Source: Ancylobacter koreensis (GTDB lineage Bacteria; Pseudomonadota; Alphaproteobacteria; Rhizobiales; Xanthobacteraceae). Taken from it: a DNA stretch of 64,000 bases. Location: contig NZ_JALKCG010000001.1 of assembly GCF_023016525.1 (NCBI RefSeq), positions 1,364,001-1,428,000 on the forward strand, written 5' to 3'. The position numbers and the translations under genes are program-made. The notes beneath the pieces were generated by a model, which saw nothing but the letters and a program-made list of their open reading frames with translations, had not been told where the DNA came from and did no database searches. Shown here in pieces: positions 28,840 to 38,139 of this stretch (its first letter is position 1; each line of letters starts with the position of its first letter).

Positions 28840-29715
28840 TCAATCGGCCCCCACCTGCCGCTTCGCCGCCGTCAGCGTGTTGGCGAGCAGGCAGGCGATG
28901 GTCATCGGGCCGACGCCGCCCGGCACCGGGGTGATGGCGCCGGCAATGCCTTGCGCCTCGTCGAACGCCACATCGCCGACCAGCCGGGCCTTGCCGTCCA
29001 CTCCCGCCACCCGGTTGATGCCGACGTCGATCACCGTGGCGCCCGGCTTGATCCAGTCGCCGCGGATCATCTCCGGCCGGCCGACGGCGCCGATGAGGAT
29101 ATCGGCGCGCCGGCACACGCCGGGCAGGTCGCGCGTGCGCGAATGGGCGATGGTGACGGTGGCGTCCTCGCGCAGCAGGAGCTGCGCCAGCGGCTTGCCG
29201 ACGATGTTGGAGCGCCCGACGACCACCGCCTCCAGCCCGGCGAGCGAGCCGAGCACGTCCTTCAGCAGCATCACGCAGCCGAGCGGCGTGCAGGGCACCA
29301 GCGCGTCGAGACCGACCGCGAGGCGGCCGGCATTCACCACATGGAAGCCGTCGACGTCCTTGGCCGGATCGATGGTGGCGAGCACCGCCTGCGCGTCGAT
29401 AGAAGCGGGCAGGGGAAGCTGCACGAGGATGCCGTGCACGCTGGAATCGGCGTTGAGCGCCCGCACCAGCGCCAGCACCTCGTCCTGCGGCGTGTCGGCG
29501 GGCAGCTTGTGCTCCAGCGAGGCCATGCCGGCCTCGACCGTCTGCTTGCCCTTGTTGCGGACATAGACCGCGCTGGCGGGGTCCTCTCCCACCAGAACGA
29601 CCGCGAGGCCGGGCGTCACGCCGGTCTCGCGCACGAAGGCGGCGACGTCCTCCTTCAGCCGGGCGCGCATGCCCTCGGCGAAGGCCTTGCCGTCGATCAG
29701 GCGGGTCTCGACCAT
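28840..29715 (-). CDS. folD: Bifunctional methylene-THF dehydrogenase / methenyl-THF cyclohydrolase
   Basis: A 291-residue cytoplasmic enzyme. Signature motifs are [14 protein letters not shown] (with the catalytic lysine), [21 protein letters not shown], the dinucleotide loop [17 protein letters not shown], and [13 protein letters not shown]. It oxidises 5,10-methylene-THF to 10-formyl-THF with NADP. It follows purU by 10 bases and belongs to the mgdABCD-purU-folD run. This places it directly downstream of the enzyme expected to make methylene-THF from methyl groups. Confidence 0.96.
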   Translation of the reverse strand: MVETRLIDGKAFAEGMRARLKEDVAAFVRETGVTPGLAVVLVGEDPASAVYVRNKGKQTVEAGMASLEHKLPADTPQDEVLALVRALNADSSVHGILVQLPLPASIDAQAVLATIDPAKDVDGFHVVNAGRLAVGLDALVPCTPLGCVMLLKDVLGSLAGLEAVVVGRSNIVGKPLAQLLLREDATVTIAHSRTRDLPGVCRRADILIGAVGRPEMIRGDWIKPGATVIDVGINRVAGVDGKARLVGDVAFDEAQGIAGAITPVPGGVGPMTIACLLANTLTAAKRQVGAD

Positions 29716-29725
29716 CGGGGCCTCC

Positions 29726-30595
29726 TCAGTCGCGGAAGACGACGGTGCGGTGGCCGTTCAGCAGCACGCGGTCGTCGAGATGCCAGGCGAGCGCGCGGGC
29801 GAGCACGCGGCGCTCGATGTCGCGGCCCTTGCGCACGAGGTCCTCGGGCGAATCCTGATGGCTGATGCGCTCGACGTCCTGCTCGATGATCGGACCCTCG
29901 TCGAGGTCGGAGGTCACGTAATGCGCCGTGGCGCCGATCAGCTTTACGCCGCGCTCATGCGCCTGATGGTAGGGCTTGGCGCCCTTGAAGCCGGGCAGGA
30001 AGGAATGGTGGATGTTGATGCAGCGCCCGGACAGCTTGGCCGACAGCCCGTCGGACAGCACCTGCATGTAGCGGGCGAGCACCGCCACCTCGGCGCCGCA
30101 GGACTGGAACAGCTCCCAGAGCTGGGCCTCCTGCTCCATCTTGGTCGCCTTGCTGACCGGCAAATAGTGGAACGGGATGCCGTCGAAATCGAGATGGGCG
30201 TAGGTCTCTCGCGGATAGTTGGCGGCGATGGCGGCGATCTCCATCGGGATTTCGCCGATGCGCCAGCGATAGAGCAGGTCGGCGAGGCAATGGTCGAACT
30301 TGGAGACCAGCAGCATCACCTTCGGCTTGCGATTGCGCGGCCGCAGGCGCCAGTCGAGCGCGAACTTGCCCGCCACCGCCTCGAAATCGCTCTTCAGCGC
30401 CTCCAGCGGGCCGGAGCCGGCGGCGCGGTCGAACATCACCCGCATGAAGAAGCGGCCGCTTTCCGTGTCGTCGAACTGCTGGGCCTCGAGGATGTTGCCG
30501 CCCTGCTCGAACAGGAAGCCGGCGACGCCGGCGACGATGCCGGGCCGGTCCGGGCAGGAGAGGGTGAGGACGTAGGGATCGCGGGTGTCGGTCAT
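29726..30595 (-). CDS. purU: Formyltetrahydrofolate deformylase
   Basis: A 289-residue protein. An N-terminal ACT domain ([25 protein letters not shown]) is followed by a formyltransferase-like hydrolase domain with [20 protein letters not shown], the [16 protein letters not shown] loop and [15 protein letters not shown]. It hydrolyses 10-formyl-THF to formate and THF. Its position between mgdD and folD suggests a catabolic role, releasing C1 units from methylamine or methylated glycine as formate, in addition to supplying formate for purine synthesis. Confidence 0.95.
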   Translation of the reverse strand: MTDTRDPYVLTLSCPDRPGIVAGVAGFLFEQGGNILEAQQFDDTESGRFFMRVMFDRAAGSGPLEALKSDFEAVAGKFALDWRLRPRNRKPKVMLLVSKFDHCLADLLYRWRIGEIPMEIAAIAANYPRETYAHLDFDGIPFHYLPVSKATKMEQEAQLWELFQSCGAEVAVLARYMQVLSDGLSAKLSGRCINIHHSFLPGFKGAKPYHQAHERGVKLIGATAHYVTSDLDEGPIIEQDVERISHQDSPEDLVRKGRDIERRVLARALAWHLDDRVLLNGHRTVVFRD

Positions 30596-30694
30596 GTCAG
30601 GTCTCGTCGAAACGCCGGTCGCGGCGTTGAGAATGCGCGCCGACAGGCTTCTAGGGGAGATGAGGCGACGGGGGAAGCGCGCGGCGCGCCGCCA

Positions 30695-31306
30695 TCAACC
30701 TCGGCCCTCCAGACGAAGGCCGTATTCGGCTCCGGCACCGAGGAGGAAGCGGGTGAAGCTCGCCTCGAAGCTGCGCGCCACCAGCACGCGCCATCCCGTC
30801 TCGCCGCTGCGCCACAGGGTGGCGCCGATATGGGCGACGAGCGTGGTCGCCGCGTCGCCGACAGGGAATACACGCGGGTCGAGATCGACCGGCGCGCCCT
30901 TAGCGAGAAGGTCCGGCACGCGGGCGCCGGAGAGATCGAAAAGCACGAAGGCGTCGCTCTGCCCGGTGATGGCGGCCTCCGTCCCCAGCACCGCGCGCAG
31001 CGTGCCGGGAAGATCCGCCTCCGCGCGCGACAGCACGAGAAAGCGCCCCGGCCCGATGCCGACCACCGTGCTGCCGGAGCCGAAGCCGGCATGCGGGCGG
31101 TCGAGGCCCGGCCCGCCGAAGGCGCGGCCCAGCCGCTCGGCGACGCTGGCACCGAAGCCGTTGCGGGCGGCCACCAGCGCGATGAAGGGCTCCTCGGCGG
31201 TGGAGACGACGATGCCCGGTTCACCGGTGACGCCATAGGCGCCGGCAGGCGGAACGCGGTCGAAGGCGATACCCGCGAGCGGGTCGTGAGGCGAACGGTC
31301 AGCCAC
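30695..31306 (-). CDS. mgdD: N-methylglutamate dehydrogenase subunit D / sarcosine oxidase gamma-family
   Basis: A 203-residue small subunit of the SoxG type. Weakly conserved stretches (GIGPGRFLVLSR, DLSGARVPDLLAKGAPVDLDPRVFP, RSFEASFTRFLL) match the GcvT-like fold of gamma subunits. It overlaps the alpha-subunit gene by eight bases. It is required in family members for assembly of the four-subunit oxidase or dehydrogenase. Identity as N-methylglutamate or sarcosine enzyme depends on context. Confidence 0.85.
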   Translation of the reverse strand: MADRSPHDPLAGIAFDRVPPAGAYGVTGEPGIVVSTAEEPFIALVAARNGFGASVAERLGRAFGGPGLDRPHAGFGSGSTVVGIGPGRFLVLSRAEADLPGTLRAVLGTEAAITGQSDAFVLFDLSGARVPDLLAKGAPVDLDPRVFPVGDAATTLVAHIGATLWRSGETGWRVLVARSFEASFTRFLLGAGAEYGLRLEGRG

Positions 31307-34277
31307 GCAGACGCTCCCCTTCCGGGTCGATGAAGCCGGGCGCGCAGATTTCTACTTCGAACTCCTCGCCGCGCACCGGGTCATAGGCGCGCACCCGCTC
31401 GCCGATGCGCTCCGGCCCGCGCACGATCAGGCCGAGGCCGATCCAGTGGCCGAGATGCGGGGAATAGGCGACCGAGGTCATGTAGCCCTCGTCATTGGCC
31501 GTCTCCGGCCTGGCGCCGAGGGGCAGGAAATGGGCGCCCGCCCGCAGCCGGCTGGAGCCGTTCACCGGGCGGAAACCGGCGAGGCAGGGTCGTGCGGGGT
31601 CGACGAGGCCGGGACGGCTGGCCATCACCCGGCCGATATAGTCCTTCTTCGTCGAGGCCATGCGGCCGAGGCCGAGGTCGCGCGCGGTGGTCTGGCCGGA
31701 GAGTTCGTTGCCCGACACATGGCCCTTCTCGATGCGCATCACGCCGAGCGCCTCGACGCCATAGGGCGTGATGGCGAATTCCTCGCCGGCCTGCATCAGC
31801 GCCTCGGCCAGTGCCGCACCCGAGCGGGCGGGCACCGCGATCTCATAGCCGAGCTCGCCGGAGAAGGAGAGGCGGAACAGCCGCGCCTCTACCCCGCCCA
31901 TCACCCGTGCCTCCACGGCGCCCATGAAGGGCAGGCCCTCATTGGTCACGTCGACGCCGGTATCGACGATCTTCGCCAGCACCTGCCGGGAGCGCGGCCC
32001 GGCAATGGCGATCTGCGCCCATTGCTCGGAGACCGAGGCGAGGCTCACATCGAGCTCCGGCCACAGAACCTGCAGGCAGAATTCGAGATGCTGGTAGACC
32101 TTGGCGGCGTTCGCCGTCGTGGTCGTCATCACGTAATGCTCGGGGGCGACCCGCGCCGTGGTGCCGTCGTCCATCACGAAGCCGTCCTCGCGCAGCATCA
32201 CGCCGTAGCGCGCCTTGCCGACGGCGAGGGTGGAGAAGGTGTTGATGTACACCCGGTCGAGCAGCGTGCCGGCATCCGGCCCCTGCAGGTCGATCTTGCC
32301 GAAGGTCGAGACGTCGATCAGCCCCACCGAGGCGCGCACCGCCTTCACCTCGCGCGAGACGGTTTCCAGCCAGTCGCGCTCGCCCTTGCGGGGGAAATAT
32401 TGCGCGCGCAGCCACGCCCCGGTCTCAACGAACACGGCGCCCTGCGCCCGCGCCCATTCATGCGTCGGGGTAAGGCGCACCGGGCGGAAATCCTTGCCCC
32501 GGTGATGGCCGGCCAGCGCGCCGAGTGCGACCGGCGAATAAGGTGGGCGGAAGATCGTCGTGCCCGTCTCGGGAATGGAGGCGCCAGTGAGGCTCGCCAT
32601 GATGGCAAGGCCGGTGACGTTGGAGGTGCGCCCCTGATCGGTCGCCATGCCGAGCGTGGTGTAGCGCTTGAGGTGCTCGACCGAGCGGAAGCCCTCGGCA
32701 TGGGCGATGCCGACATCCTTGGCGGTAACGTCGTTCTGGAGATCCACGAAGGCGGGCCCGCGCGATTCACCCACATGCCAGAACGGGGTCAGCGCGAAGG
32801 GCGCGTCCTCGACCTGCGGCACGTCGAGCGGCGGCACCGGGAAGCCGAGCGCCCCGGCCGCCTCGGCGCCCTTGCCGGCGCCCTCCCGCAAGGCCGCGCC
32901 GAGGCCGAACGTGCCATTGGCGGCGCCCGCCACGGCGAGGCCCGGCGGGGTCGCTCCGGGTACGAAGGCCGCAAGAGCCTCGTTCCACGCCGGCTTGCCG
33001 CCATGGTGGCAGGTGAGGTGGACGCACGGCGACCAGCCGCCGGAGACGGCGAGCGTGTCGGCGGCGAGGCGCTCGCGTCCGCCGGGGGAGAGCACGTCGA
33101 AGCTGCGCAGCGTGCGCCCCTGCGTGGCGATCACCCGCGCCTCGGTGAAGACGCGGATGCCGCGCGCGCGGGCCGCCTCGACGAGTTCCGGCGCCACGTT
33201 CGGACGCACATCGACGACGGTCTCGACATTGGCGCCGGTGGCGGCGGCGTCCAGCATCTCGCGCCAGGCGCCGTCATTATTGGCGAACAGCGCGACGTGC
33301 CGGCCCGGCAGCACGGCATGGCGCTGCACATAGGTGCCGACCGCGCCGGCCAGCATCACGCCCGGCCGGTCGTTGCCGCCGAACACGATGGGCCGCTCGG
33401 TGGCGCCGGCCGCCAGCAAGGCGCGGCGCGCCACGATCCGCCACAGGCGCTGGCGCGGCTGGAAGGGCGCGGGAACGGCGAGATGATCGGCGACGCGCTC
33501 CAGCGCGCCATAGGTGCCCCCGTCATAGACGCCGAACACGGTGGTGCGGGTCATCAGCCGCACATTGGGCAGGCTCGCCAGCTCGGCGGCGACATGGGCG
33601 GCGAAGGCGGCGGCCGGCTGGCCGTGAACCTCGCCGGCCATGGTGTTGAGCCGCCCGCCCGGCAGGAAGTCTTCATCGGCGAGGATCACCCGCGCGCCGC
33701 TGCGCCCCGCCGCCAGCGCCGCCATAAGCCCGGCCGGGCCGGCGCCGATCACCAGCACGTCGCAGAAGGCAGTCGCCTTCTCGTAATGGTCGGGGTCGGC
33801 CTCCCGAGCGGCGCGCCCGAGGCCGGCGGCGCGGCGGATCACCGGCTCGTACAGCTTCTCCCAGAAGGCGGCCGGCCACATGAAGGTCTTGTAGTAGAAG
33901 CCCGCGCCGAGGAAGGGCGCGAGGAAGCGGTTGAGGCTGAGCAGGTCCAGCCCGAGCGAGGGCCAGCGGTTCTGGCTGGTCGCTTCCAGCCCGTCGAACA
34001 GCTCGGTCACGGTGGCGCGGCTGTTGGGCTCGCGCCTTGCGTCGGCGCGCAGCTCGACCAGCGCGTTCGGCTCCTCCGCCCCGGCCGAGAAGATGCCGCG
34101 CGGGCGGTGATATTTGAACGAGCGGCCGACCAACCGCACGCCATTCGCCAGCAGCGCGGAGGCGAGCGTGTCGCCGGCATAGCCGTGGTAGCGATGGCCG
34201 TCGAAGACGAAATCGAGCGGACGGGCGCGGTCGATCAGTCCGCCGGCCTCCAGCCGGTTGCGGTTGAGCCGGCTCAT
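31299..34277 (-). CDS. mgdC: N-methylglutamate dehydrogenase subunit C / sarcosine oxidase alpha-family
   Basis: A 992-residue protein of the SoxA type. The N-terminal domain FDGHRYHGYAGDTLASALLANGV and KYHRPRGIFSAG is a ferredoxin-like fold without cluster cysteines. The NAD/FAD loop VLVIGAGPAGLMAALAAGRSG follows, and the C-terminal 400 residues form an aminomethyltransferase-like THF domain (VGLIDVSTFGKIDLQGP, RLSFSGELGYEI, RIEKGHVSGNELSGQTT). It channels the methyl-derived carbon to THF. The ATG at 34277 overlaps the delta-subunit stop by four bases and starts MSRLNRNRLEAGG. Confidence 0.92.
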   Translation of the reverse strand: MSRLNRNRLEAGGLIDRARPLDFVFDGHRYHGYAGDTLASALLANGVRLVGRSFKYHRPRGIFSAGAEEPNALVELRADARREPNSRATVTELFDGLEATSQNRWPSLGLDLLSLNRFLAPFLGAGFYYKTFMWPAAFWEKLYEPVIRRAAGLGRAAREADPDHYEKATAFCDVLVIGAGPAGLMAALAAGRSGARVILADEDFLPGGRLNTMAGEVHGQPAAAFAAHVAAELASLPNVRLMTRTTVFGVYDGGTYGALERVADHLAVPAPFQPRQRLWRIVARRALLAAGATERPIVFGGNDRPGVMLAGAVGTYVQRHAVLPGRHVALFANNDGAWREMLDAAATGANVETVVDVRPNVAPELVEAARARGIRVFTEARVIATQGRTLRSFDVLSPGGRERLAADTLAVSGGWSPCVHLTCHHGGKPAWNEALAAFVPGATPPGLAVAGAANGTFGLGAALREGAGKGAEAAGALGFPVPPLDVPQVEDAPFALTPFWHVGESRGPAFVDLQNDVTAKDVGIAHAEGFRSVEHLKRYTTLGMATDQGRTSNVTGLAIMASLTGASIPETGTTIFRPPYSPVALGALAGHHRGKDFRPVRLTPTHEWARAQGAVFVETGAWLRAQYFPRKGERDWLETVSREVKAVRASVGLIDVSTFGKIDLQGPDAGTLLDRVYINTFSTLAVGKARYGVMLREDGFVMDDGTTARVAPEHYVMTTTTANAAKVYQHLEFCLQVLWPELDVSLASVSEQWAQIAIAGPRSRQVLAKIVDTGVDVTNEGLPFMGAVEARVMGGVEARLFRLSFSGELGYEIAVPARSGAALAEALMQAGEEFAITPYGVEALGVMRIEKGHVSGNELSGQTTARDLGLGRMASTKKDYIGRVMASRPGLVDPARPCLAGFRPVNGSSRLRAGAHFLPLGARPETANDEGYMTSVAYSPHLGHWIGLGLIVRGPERIGERVRAYDPVRGEEFEVEICAPGFIDPEGERLRG

Positions 34278-34567
34278 GATGCGGCTCCGGGCATATCCGC
34301 CTGCGTGGCGTCCCGGCGCGCCGGTTCGGCGGCCTCGATGGCGTGGGTGCGGGTGTCGCGCGTCAGGCGCAGCCACTGGCGGCAGCCATTGGCGTGGTAC
34401 CACCATTCCTGATGCCGCCCGGCCGGGTTGTCGCGCAGATAGACGTAATCGTGGAACCGATCCGCAGCGTCGGCCGCCGCCGGGTCGGGGCGCGTGAGCG
34501 TGGCGTCGCCGAGATAGGCGAACTCATGGGCGTCGCGCGCGCCGCAATAGGGGCAGGGAATGCGCAT
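34274..34567 (-). CDS. mgdB: N-methylglutamate dehydrogenase subunit B / sarcosine oxidase delta-family
   Basis: A 97-residue zinc-binding subunit of the SoxD type. It begins MRIPCPYCGARDAHEF and contains HANGCRQWLRLTRDT, so cysteines and histidine for one zinc are present. The HQEWWYHANGC block is diagnostic. It overlaps the next gene by four bases. About 200 bases carrying a dispersed repeat separate it from the beta-subunit gene upstream, an unusual break in this operon. Confidence 0.92.
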   Translation of the reverse strand: MRIPCPYCGARDAHEFAYLGDATLTRPDPAAADAADRFHDYVYLRDNPAGRHQEWWYHANGCRQWLRLTRDTRTHAIEAAEPARRDATQADMPGAAS

Positions 34568-34625
34568 CAGGCGGCACCTTCGGAAAGGCGGAGGGAAGAG
34601 GCAGGGACGCTGCGCGGGGTTTTAT

Positions 34626-34732
34626 GCTGGGTCCCGGATCGGCGCTGCGCCTTGCGCAGCTTGTCCGGGAAACAGGCGATTCGTGTCCCGGGCGAGCGGA
34701 GGCGCAGCCGGAGCGAAGATCCGGGATCCAGC
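34626..34732. repeat. Dispersed palindromic repeat, family B copy 2
   Basis: Runs from GCTGGGTCCCGGATCGG to GATCCGGGATCCAGC. An inner hairpin CTGCGC/GCGCAG sits near the left end. It is closely related to the right part of copy 4 near 58.7 kb. It is inserted between mgdA and mgdB. Confidence 0.65.
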
Positions 34733-34775
34733 AGAGGCTCCGCCGCAGGCGTCGATATCGTAACAACCAGCCCCG

Positions 34776-36026
34776 TCAATGCAGGTTCGGCTGCGCGCCG
34801 ACTCCCTTCTCGTCGATGAGGTGGCCGGTGCGGAAGCGGTCCAGCCGGAAGGCGCCGGCGGTCTCGTGCGGTGCGCCTGTCGCGATCAGATGGGCGAAGC
34901 ACCAGCCCGAGGCCGGCGTCGCCTTGAAGCCGCCATAGCACCAGCCGGCGTTGAGGTAGAGCCCGGGCAGCGGCGTGCGGTCGATGATCGGCGAGCCGTC
35001 CATCGACATGTCCATGATGCCGCCCCACATGCGCAGCAGCCGCAGCCGGCCGATGCGCGGCATCAACGCCATGCCGCCCTCGGCGACATCCTCCACCACG
35101 GGCAGGTTGCCGCGCTGGGCGTAGGAGTTGTAGCCGTCTATGTCGCCGCCGAAGACCAGCCCGCCCTTGTCGGACTGCGAGATGTAGAAATGCCCGGCGC
35201 CGAAGGTGATCACCCCGTCGATCACCGGCTTCAGCCCCTCCGAGACGAAGGCTTGCAGCACGTGGCTTTCGATCGGCAGGCGCAGCCCGGCGAGCGCGGC
35301 GACGCGCGAGGAGTTGCCCGCCACGGCCAGCGCCACCTTGCCGGCGCGAATCGTGCCGCGCGTGGTCTCGACGCCGACGATGGCGTCGCCCTCGCGCAGG
35401 AAGCCCGTCACCTCGCAGTTCTGCACGATGTCGACGCCGCGCGTGTCGGCGCCCCGCGCGTAGCCCCACACCACGGCGTCGTGGCGGGCGGTGCCGGCGC
35501 GGCGCTGCAGCAGCCCGCCCTGAATGGGGAAGCGCGCATTGTCGAAGTCGAGGAACGGGTACATGGCCCGCACGCGGCGCCTGTCGAGCAGCTCGGAATC
35601 GACGCCGGCGAGCCGCATGGCGTTGCCGCGCCGGGCATAGGCATCGCGCTGGGCGTCGGAATGGAACAGATTGAGGATACCGCGCTGGCTCACCATCGCG
35701 TTGTAGTTCAGCTCCTGCTCCAGCCCTTCCCAGAGCTTCATCGACCACTCGTAGAACGGCTCGTTGCCCGGCAGCAGGTAGTTGGAGCGGATGATGGTGG
35801 TGTTCCGCCCGGCATTGCCCGAGCCGATATAGCTCTTCTCGATCACCGCGACATTGGTGATGCCGTGCACCTTGGCGAGGTAATAGGCGGTCGCCAGCCC
35901 ATGCCCGCCGCCGCCGACGATGATCACGTCATAGGCGGGCTTCGGCGCGGCGTCGCGCCAGGCCGGCGTCCAGCCCTTCTGGCCGGTCAGCCCGTTGGCG
36001 AGGAGGCTCAGGAAGGAATAGCGCAT
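34776..36026 (-). CDS. mgdA: N-methylglutamate dehydrogenase subunit A / sarcosine oxidase beta-family
   Basis: A 416-residue FAD-dependent amine oxidoreductase of the SoxB type. The FAD loop is YDVIIVGGGGHGLATAYYLAK, followed by NVAVIEKSYIGSGNAGRNTTIIRSNY and, near the C-terminus, MWGGIMDMSMDGSPIIDRTP with CYGGFKATPASGW. It oxidises an N-methyl group of N-methylglutamate or sarcosine. It is the first gene of mgdABCD-purU-folD, divergent from a LysR gene with two dyads between them. The presence of mgsABC and gmaS nearby favours the N-methylglutamate substrate. Confidence 0.91.
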   Translation of the reverse strand: MRYSFLSLLANGLTGQKGWTPAWRDAAPKPAYDVIIVGGGGHGLATAYYLAKVHGITNVAVIEKSYIGSGNAGRNTTIIRSNYLLPGNEPFYEWSMKLWEGLEQELNYNAMVSQRGILNLFHSDAQRDAYARRGNAMRLAGVDSELLDRRRVRAMYPFLDFDNARFPIQGGLLQRRAGTARHDAVVWGYARGADTRGVDIVQNCEVTGFLREGDAIVGVETTRGTIRAGKVALAVAGNSSRVAALAGLRLPIESHVLQAFVSEGLKPVIDGVITFGAGHFYISQSDKGGLVFGGDIDGYNSYAQRGNLPVVEDVAEGGMALMPRIGRLRLLRMWGGIMDMSMDGSPIIDRTPLPGLYLNAGWCYGGFKATPASGWCFAHLIATGAPHETAGAFRLDRFRTGHLIDEKGVGAQPNLH

Positions 36027-36062
36027 GAAGGGCTCGCTGGCGGATACGGCAGAAAGCTATAG

Positions 36063-36102
36063 ATCACCGCCGATCCGGTGATAATATAAGTTTTGGTTAT
36101 AT
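36063..36102. promoter_or_regulatory. Two adjacent dyads in the mgdA/LysR divergent promoter
   Basis: ATCACCG-N6-CGGTGAT (36063-36082) is followed immediately by ATATAA-N7-TTATAT (36084-36102). Both are perfect inverted repeats and lie 37-76 bases upstream of the mgdA start. AT-rich dyads of this kind are typical LysR recognition and activation sites. The flanking LysR gene is the natural candidate regulator. Confidence 0.6.
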
Positions 36103-36115
36103 AGAGCCGTACATT

Positions 36116-36193
36116 GTCATGGCCGGGCTTGACCCGGCCATCCACGTCCTCGCCGGCAACATCGTGGATGCCCGGCTCAAGGCCGGGCATGAC
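36116..36193. repeat. Dispersed palindromic repeat, family A copy 3
   Basis: GTCATGGCCGGGCTTGACC at the left and GGCCGGGCATGAC at the right end frame the element. It lies just upstream of the LysR coding start and provides a false in-frame ATG that would give a MAGLDPAIHV N-terminus. It was placed between the promoter dyads and the LysR gene. Confidence 0.72.
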
Positions 36194-36220
36194 GAAAGTT
36201 TTCATTGGATCGCCGCCCGC

Positions 36221-37225
36221 ATGCCCCCCGCCGACACGCTGCCCTTCGACCTGCGCGCGCTGGAGCTGTTCCTCGCGGTGTGCGACGCCGGCACCATGGC
36301 GCAGGCGGCGCGCCGGCTGGGGCTGACCCAGCCCGCCGTCTCCCAGTCCATCGCCGACATGGAGCGGCGCATCGGCATCGCGCTGTTCGACCGCCGCGCC
36401 CGCCCGCTCGCGCTCACCGCCGCCGGCGGCGCGCTGCGCCAGCGGGCGAGCGCGCTGCTCTCGGAAGCCCGCCAGATCGCCCCGCTGCTGCGCGAGGCCG
36501 GCCATGCCCGGCTGCCGCTGCTGCGCGCCGGCCTCGTCGATTCGCTCTCGCGCGTGCTGATGGCGCCGCTCGCCCGCGCGCTCGGCGAGCGGGCCGATCA
36601 GGTCTCGCTGCTCTCGGGGCTGACCGCCTCGCATGCCGGGGCGCTGCTGACCCGCCAGCTCGACCTGCTGGTCGGCGCCGACGACCTCGACGAGATCGAG
36701 GGGCTGGAGCGCTGGCCGCTCGTCACCGAGCCCTATGTGCTGCTGCTGCCCGCCGCGCTGCCCGCCCCGGCGCGGGTGGCGGACCTCGCCGAACTCGCCC
36801 GTCAGGCGCCGCTGGTGCGCTTTTCCGCCCGCTCCAAGACTGGCATGGAGGTGGAGCGGCATCTGCGCCGGCTGCGGCTTGACCTGCCGCGCCCGCTGGA
36901 ATTCGACACGCCCTATGGCGTCACCAGCGCGGTGGCGGACGGGGCGGGCTTTGCCGTGACCACGCCGCTCTGCCTGCTGGAGGCCGGCCTGCCGCTCGAC
37001 GGCCTCGCCTGCCATGCGCTGCCCGGGCCGGGGCTGACCCGCCATCTCACCCTGATCGCCCGCCGGCAGGAGCTCGGCCGCCTGCCGCGCGAGGTCGCCG
37101 CCTTCTGCCGCGCCCGGCTGGAGGCGCAGCGCCCCGCGCTCGCCGCGCGGGTCGGCGGCGAGCTGGCGGGCGAGTTCCGGGTGGAGGGGGCACAACTGAG
37201 CCTGTCTCATGAAACAAAAAATTAA
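36221..37225 (+). CDS. LysR-family transcriptional regulator
   Basis: About 334 residues from the ATG at 36221 (MPPADTLPFDLRALELFLAV). The helix-turn-helix is AGTMAQAARRLGLTQPAVSQSIADMERRIG, followed by LFDRRARPLALTAAG and a substrate-binding domain. An upstream in-frame ATG at 36119 lies inside a dispersed repeat and is rejected. It is divergent from mgdABCD-purU-folD and is the probable regulator of those genes. It is followed by an abrupt drop in GC content. Confidence 0.91.
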   Translation: MPPADTLPFDLRALELFLAVCDAGTMAQAARRLGLTQPAVSQSIADMERRIGIALFDRRARPLALTAAGGALRQRASALLSEARQIAPLLREAGHARLPLLRAGLVDSLSRVLMAPLARALGERADQVSLLSGLTASHAGALLTRQLDLLVGADDLDEIEGLERWPLVTEPYVLLLPAALPAPARVADLAELARQAPLVRFSARSKTGMEVERHLRRLRLDLPRPLEFDTPYGVTSAVADGAGFAVTTPLCLLEAGLPLDGLACHALPGPGLTRHLTLIARRQELGRLPREVAAFCRARLEAQRPALAARVGGELAGEFRVEGAQLSLSHETKN

Positions 37226-37324
37226 CTGTATGTTCATGTTTTGTTCCGTATGTTAACGATCTTTCAACCAAGAGAATGCGTTGATTACGTATCGATTCGA
37301 TCAGCGCTATAGGGAGACACGGCG

Positions 37325-37582
37325 ATGCAACTCAAGGTGCATGAAGTTGGTGCCGGACTTCACCCGAGTGAGGTAATCATTGCGGTGGAAACTGTGGAGG
37401 GAACGCGACGCCTGATTGTATCGAGGCGCTCTATCGAGCAAGAGTATATTGATGTCGGTCTGATTCGTTCGCGTGGTCAAGATGAGCTTCTCATCGAGTT
37501 GCCTCGCGAAACACAGAACGGCGAATGGCGTGTTTGGGTGCGTAAGGGACAGGTTCGAAATTTAGAGAAAGTTTCAGCGTGA
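37325..37582 (+). CDS. Unknown 85-residue protein encoded with dCTP deaminase
   Basis: I recognise no family. The protein alternates hydrophobic and charged residues (SEVIIAVETVEGTRRLIVSRRSIE, DELLIELPRET, WRVWVRKGQVRNLE) and is probably beta-rich and soluble. It has no cysteine and no membrane segment. A ribosome site AGGGAG precedes the ATG. Its stop overlaps the GTG start of the dCTP deaminase by four bases, so the two are translationally coupled. Its base composition is clearly AT-richer than that of all neighbours, a sign of recent transfer. A partner or modulator of the deaminase is a reasonable inference. Confidence 0.75.
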   Translation: MQLKVHEVGAGLHPSEVIIAVETVEGTRRLIVSRRSIEQEYIDVGLIRSRGQDELLIELPRETQNGEWRVWVRKGQVRNLEKVSA

Positions 37583-38139
37583 TTCTGACAGATCGCGAAA
37601 TCCAGATTGCTCTCCAAAAGGGCTTGATCACTATCAACCCGGCGCCGAAGCTCGATGAAGCATTTAGTTCAACGAGTGTAGATTTGCGGCTTGGAGAGCA
37701 TCTGATTTTGTTCCGAGATACAAAGCCGTATCTGGGAAATAACGCGATCGATCCAACGCATCCTAGTTACGATTACGCAACTGCTCTCTCCGAAATCTCG
37801 GATAGGCAGAGTATTCCAGTAGATGGCTTTAATCTCAACCCAGGCAAGTTGATATTGGGTTGGACCGTCGAAGAAATTGATCTGCCGATTACAAGCCGTG
37901 TCGCAGCCCGCGTTGAAGGAAAAAGCTCGTTGGCACGCTTGGGTCTCTGCGTGCATATGACGGCGCCGACTATCCATGCGGGATTTCAGGGCTATATCCA
38001 GCTTGAAATTGTCAATCAGGGGCCCCGTCCAATCACTCTCAAGGCTGGCATGCGAATTTGTCAGCTGATCTTTGAGACAACCTTGGGCACTCCCTCAAAA
38101 GGTTATGATGGCCAATTCATTGGTCAGGCGGCTGTTTAG
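37579..38139 (+). CDS. dcd: dCTP deaminase (DCD/DUT superfamily)
   Basis: A 186-residue protein with the trimeric dUTPase fold. The phosphate and catalytic motif EGKSSLARLG (113-122) is intact, and the catalytic glutamate lies in QLEIVNQG (E143). The GMRICQLIFE strand is typical. The position that is Asp in E. coli Dcd and dUTPases reads His (TIHAGF, H133), as in some accessory members. It converts dCTP to dUTP. Its GTG start overlaps the upstream small gene by four bases. The AT-rich composition and accessory location make a housekeeping role less likely and a phage-defence or phage-derived role plausible. Confidence 0.88.
   Translation: MILTDREIQIALQKGLITINPAPKLDEAFSSTSVDLRLGEHLILFRDTKPYLGNNAIDPTHPSYDYATALSEISDRQSIPVDGFNLNPGKLILGWTVEEIDLPITSRVAARVEGKSSLARLGLCVHMTAPTIHAGFQGYIQLEIVNQGPRPITLKAGMRICQLIFETTLGTPSKGYDGQFIGQAAV

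Noticed and set aside
36119-36220. In-frame N-terminal extension of the LysR gene beginning MAGLDPAIHV
   Set aside because: It is translated from a dispersed palindromic repeat, a known source of false starts. Homology begins after the ATG at 36221.
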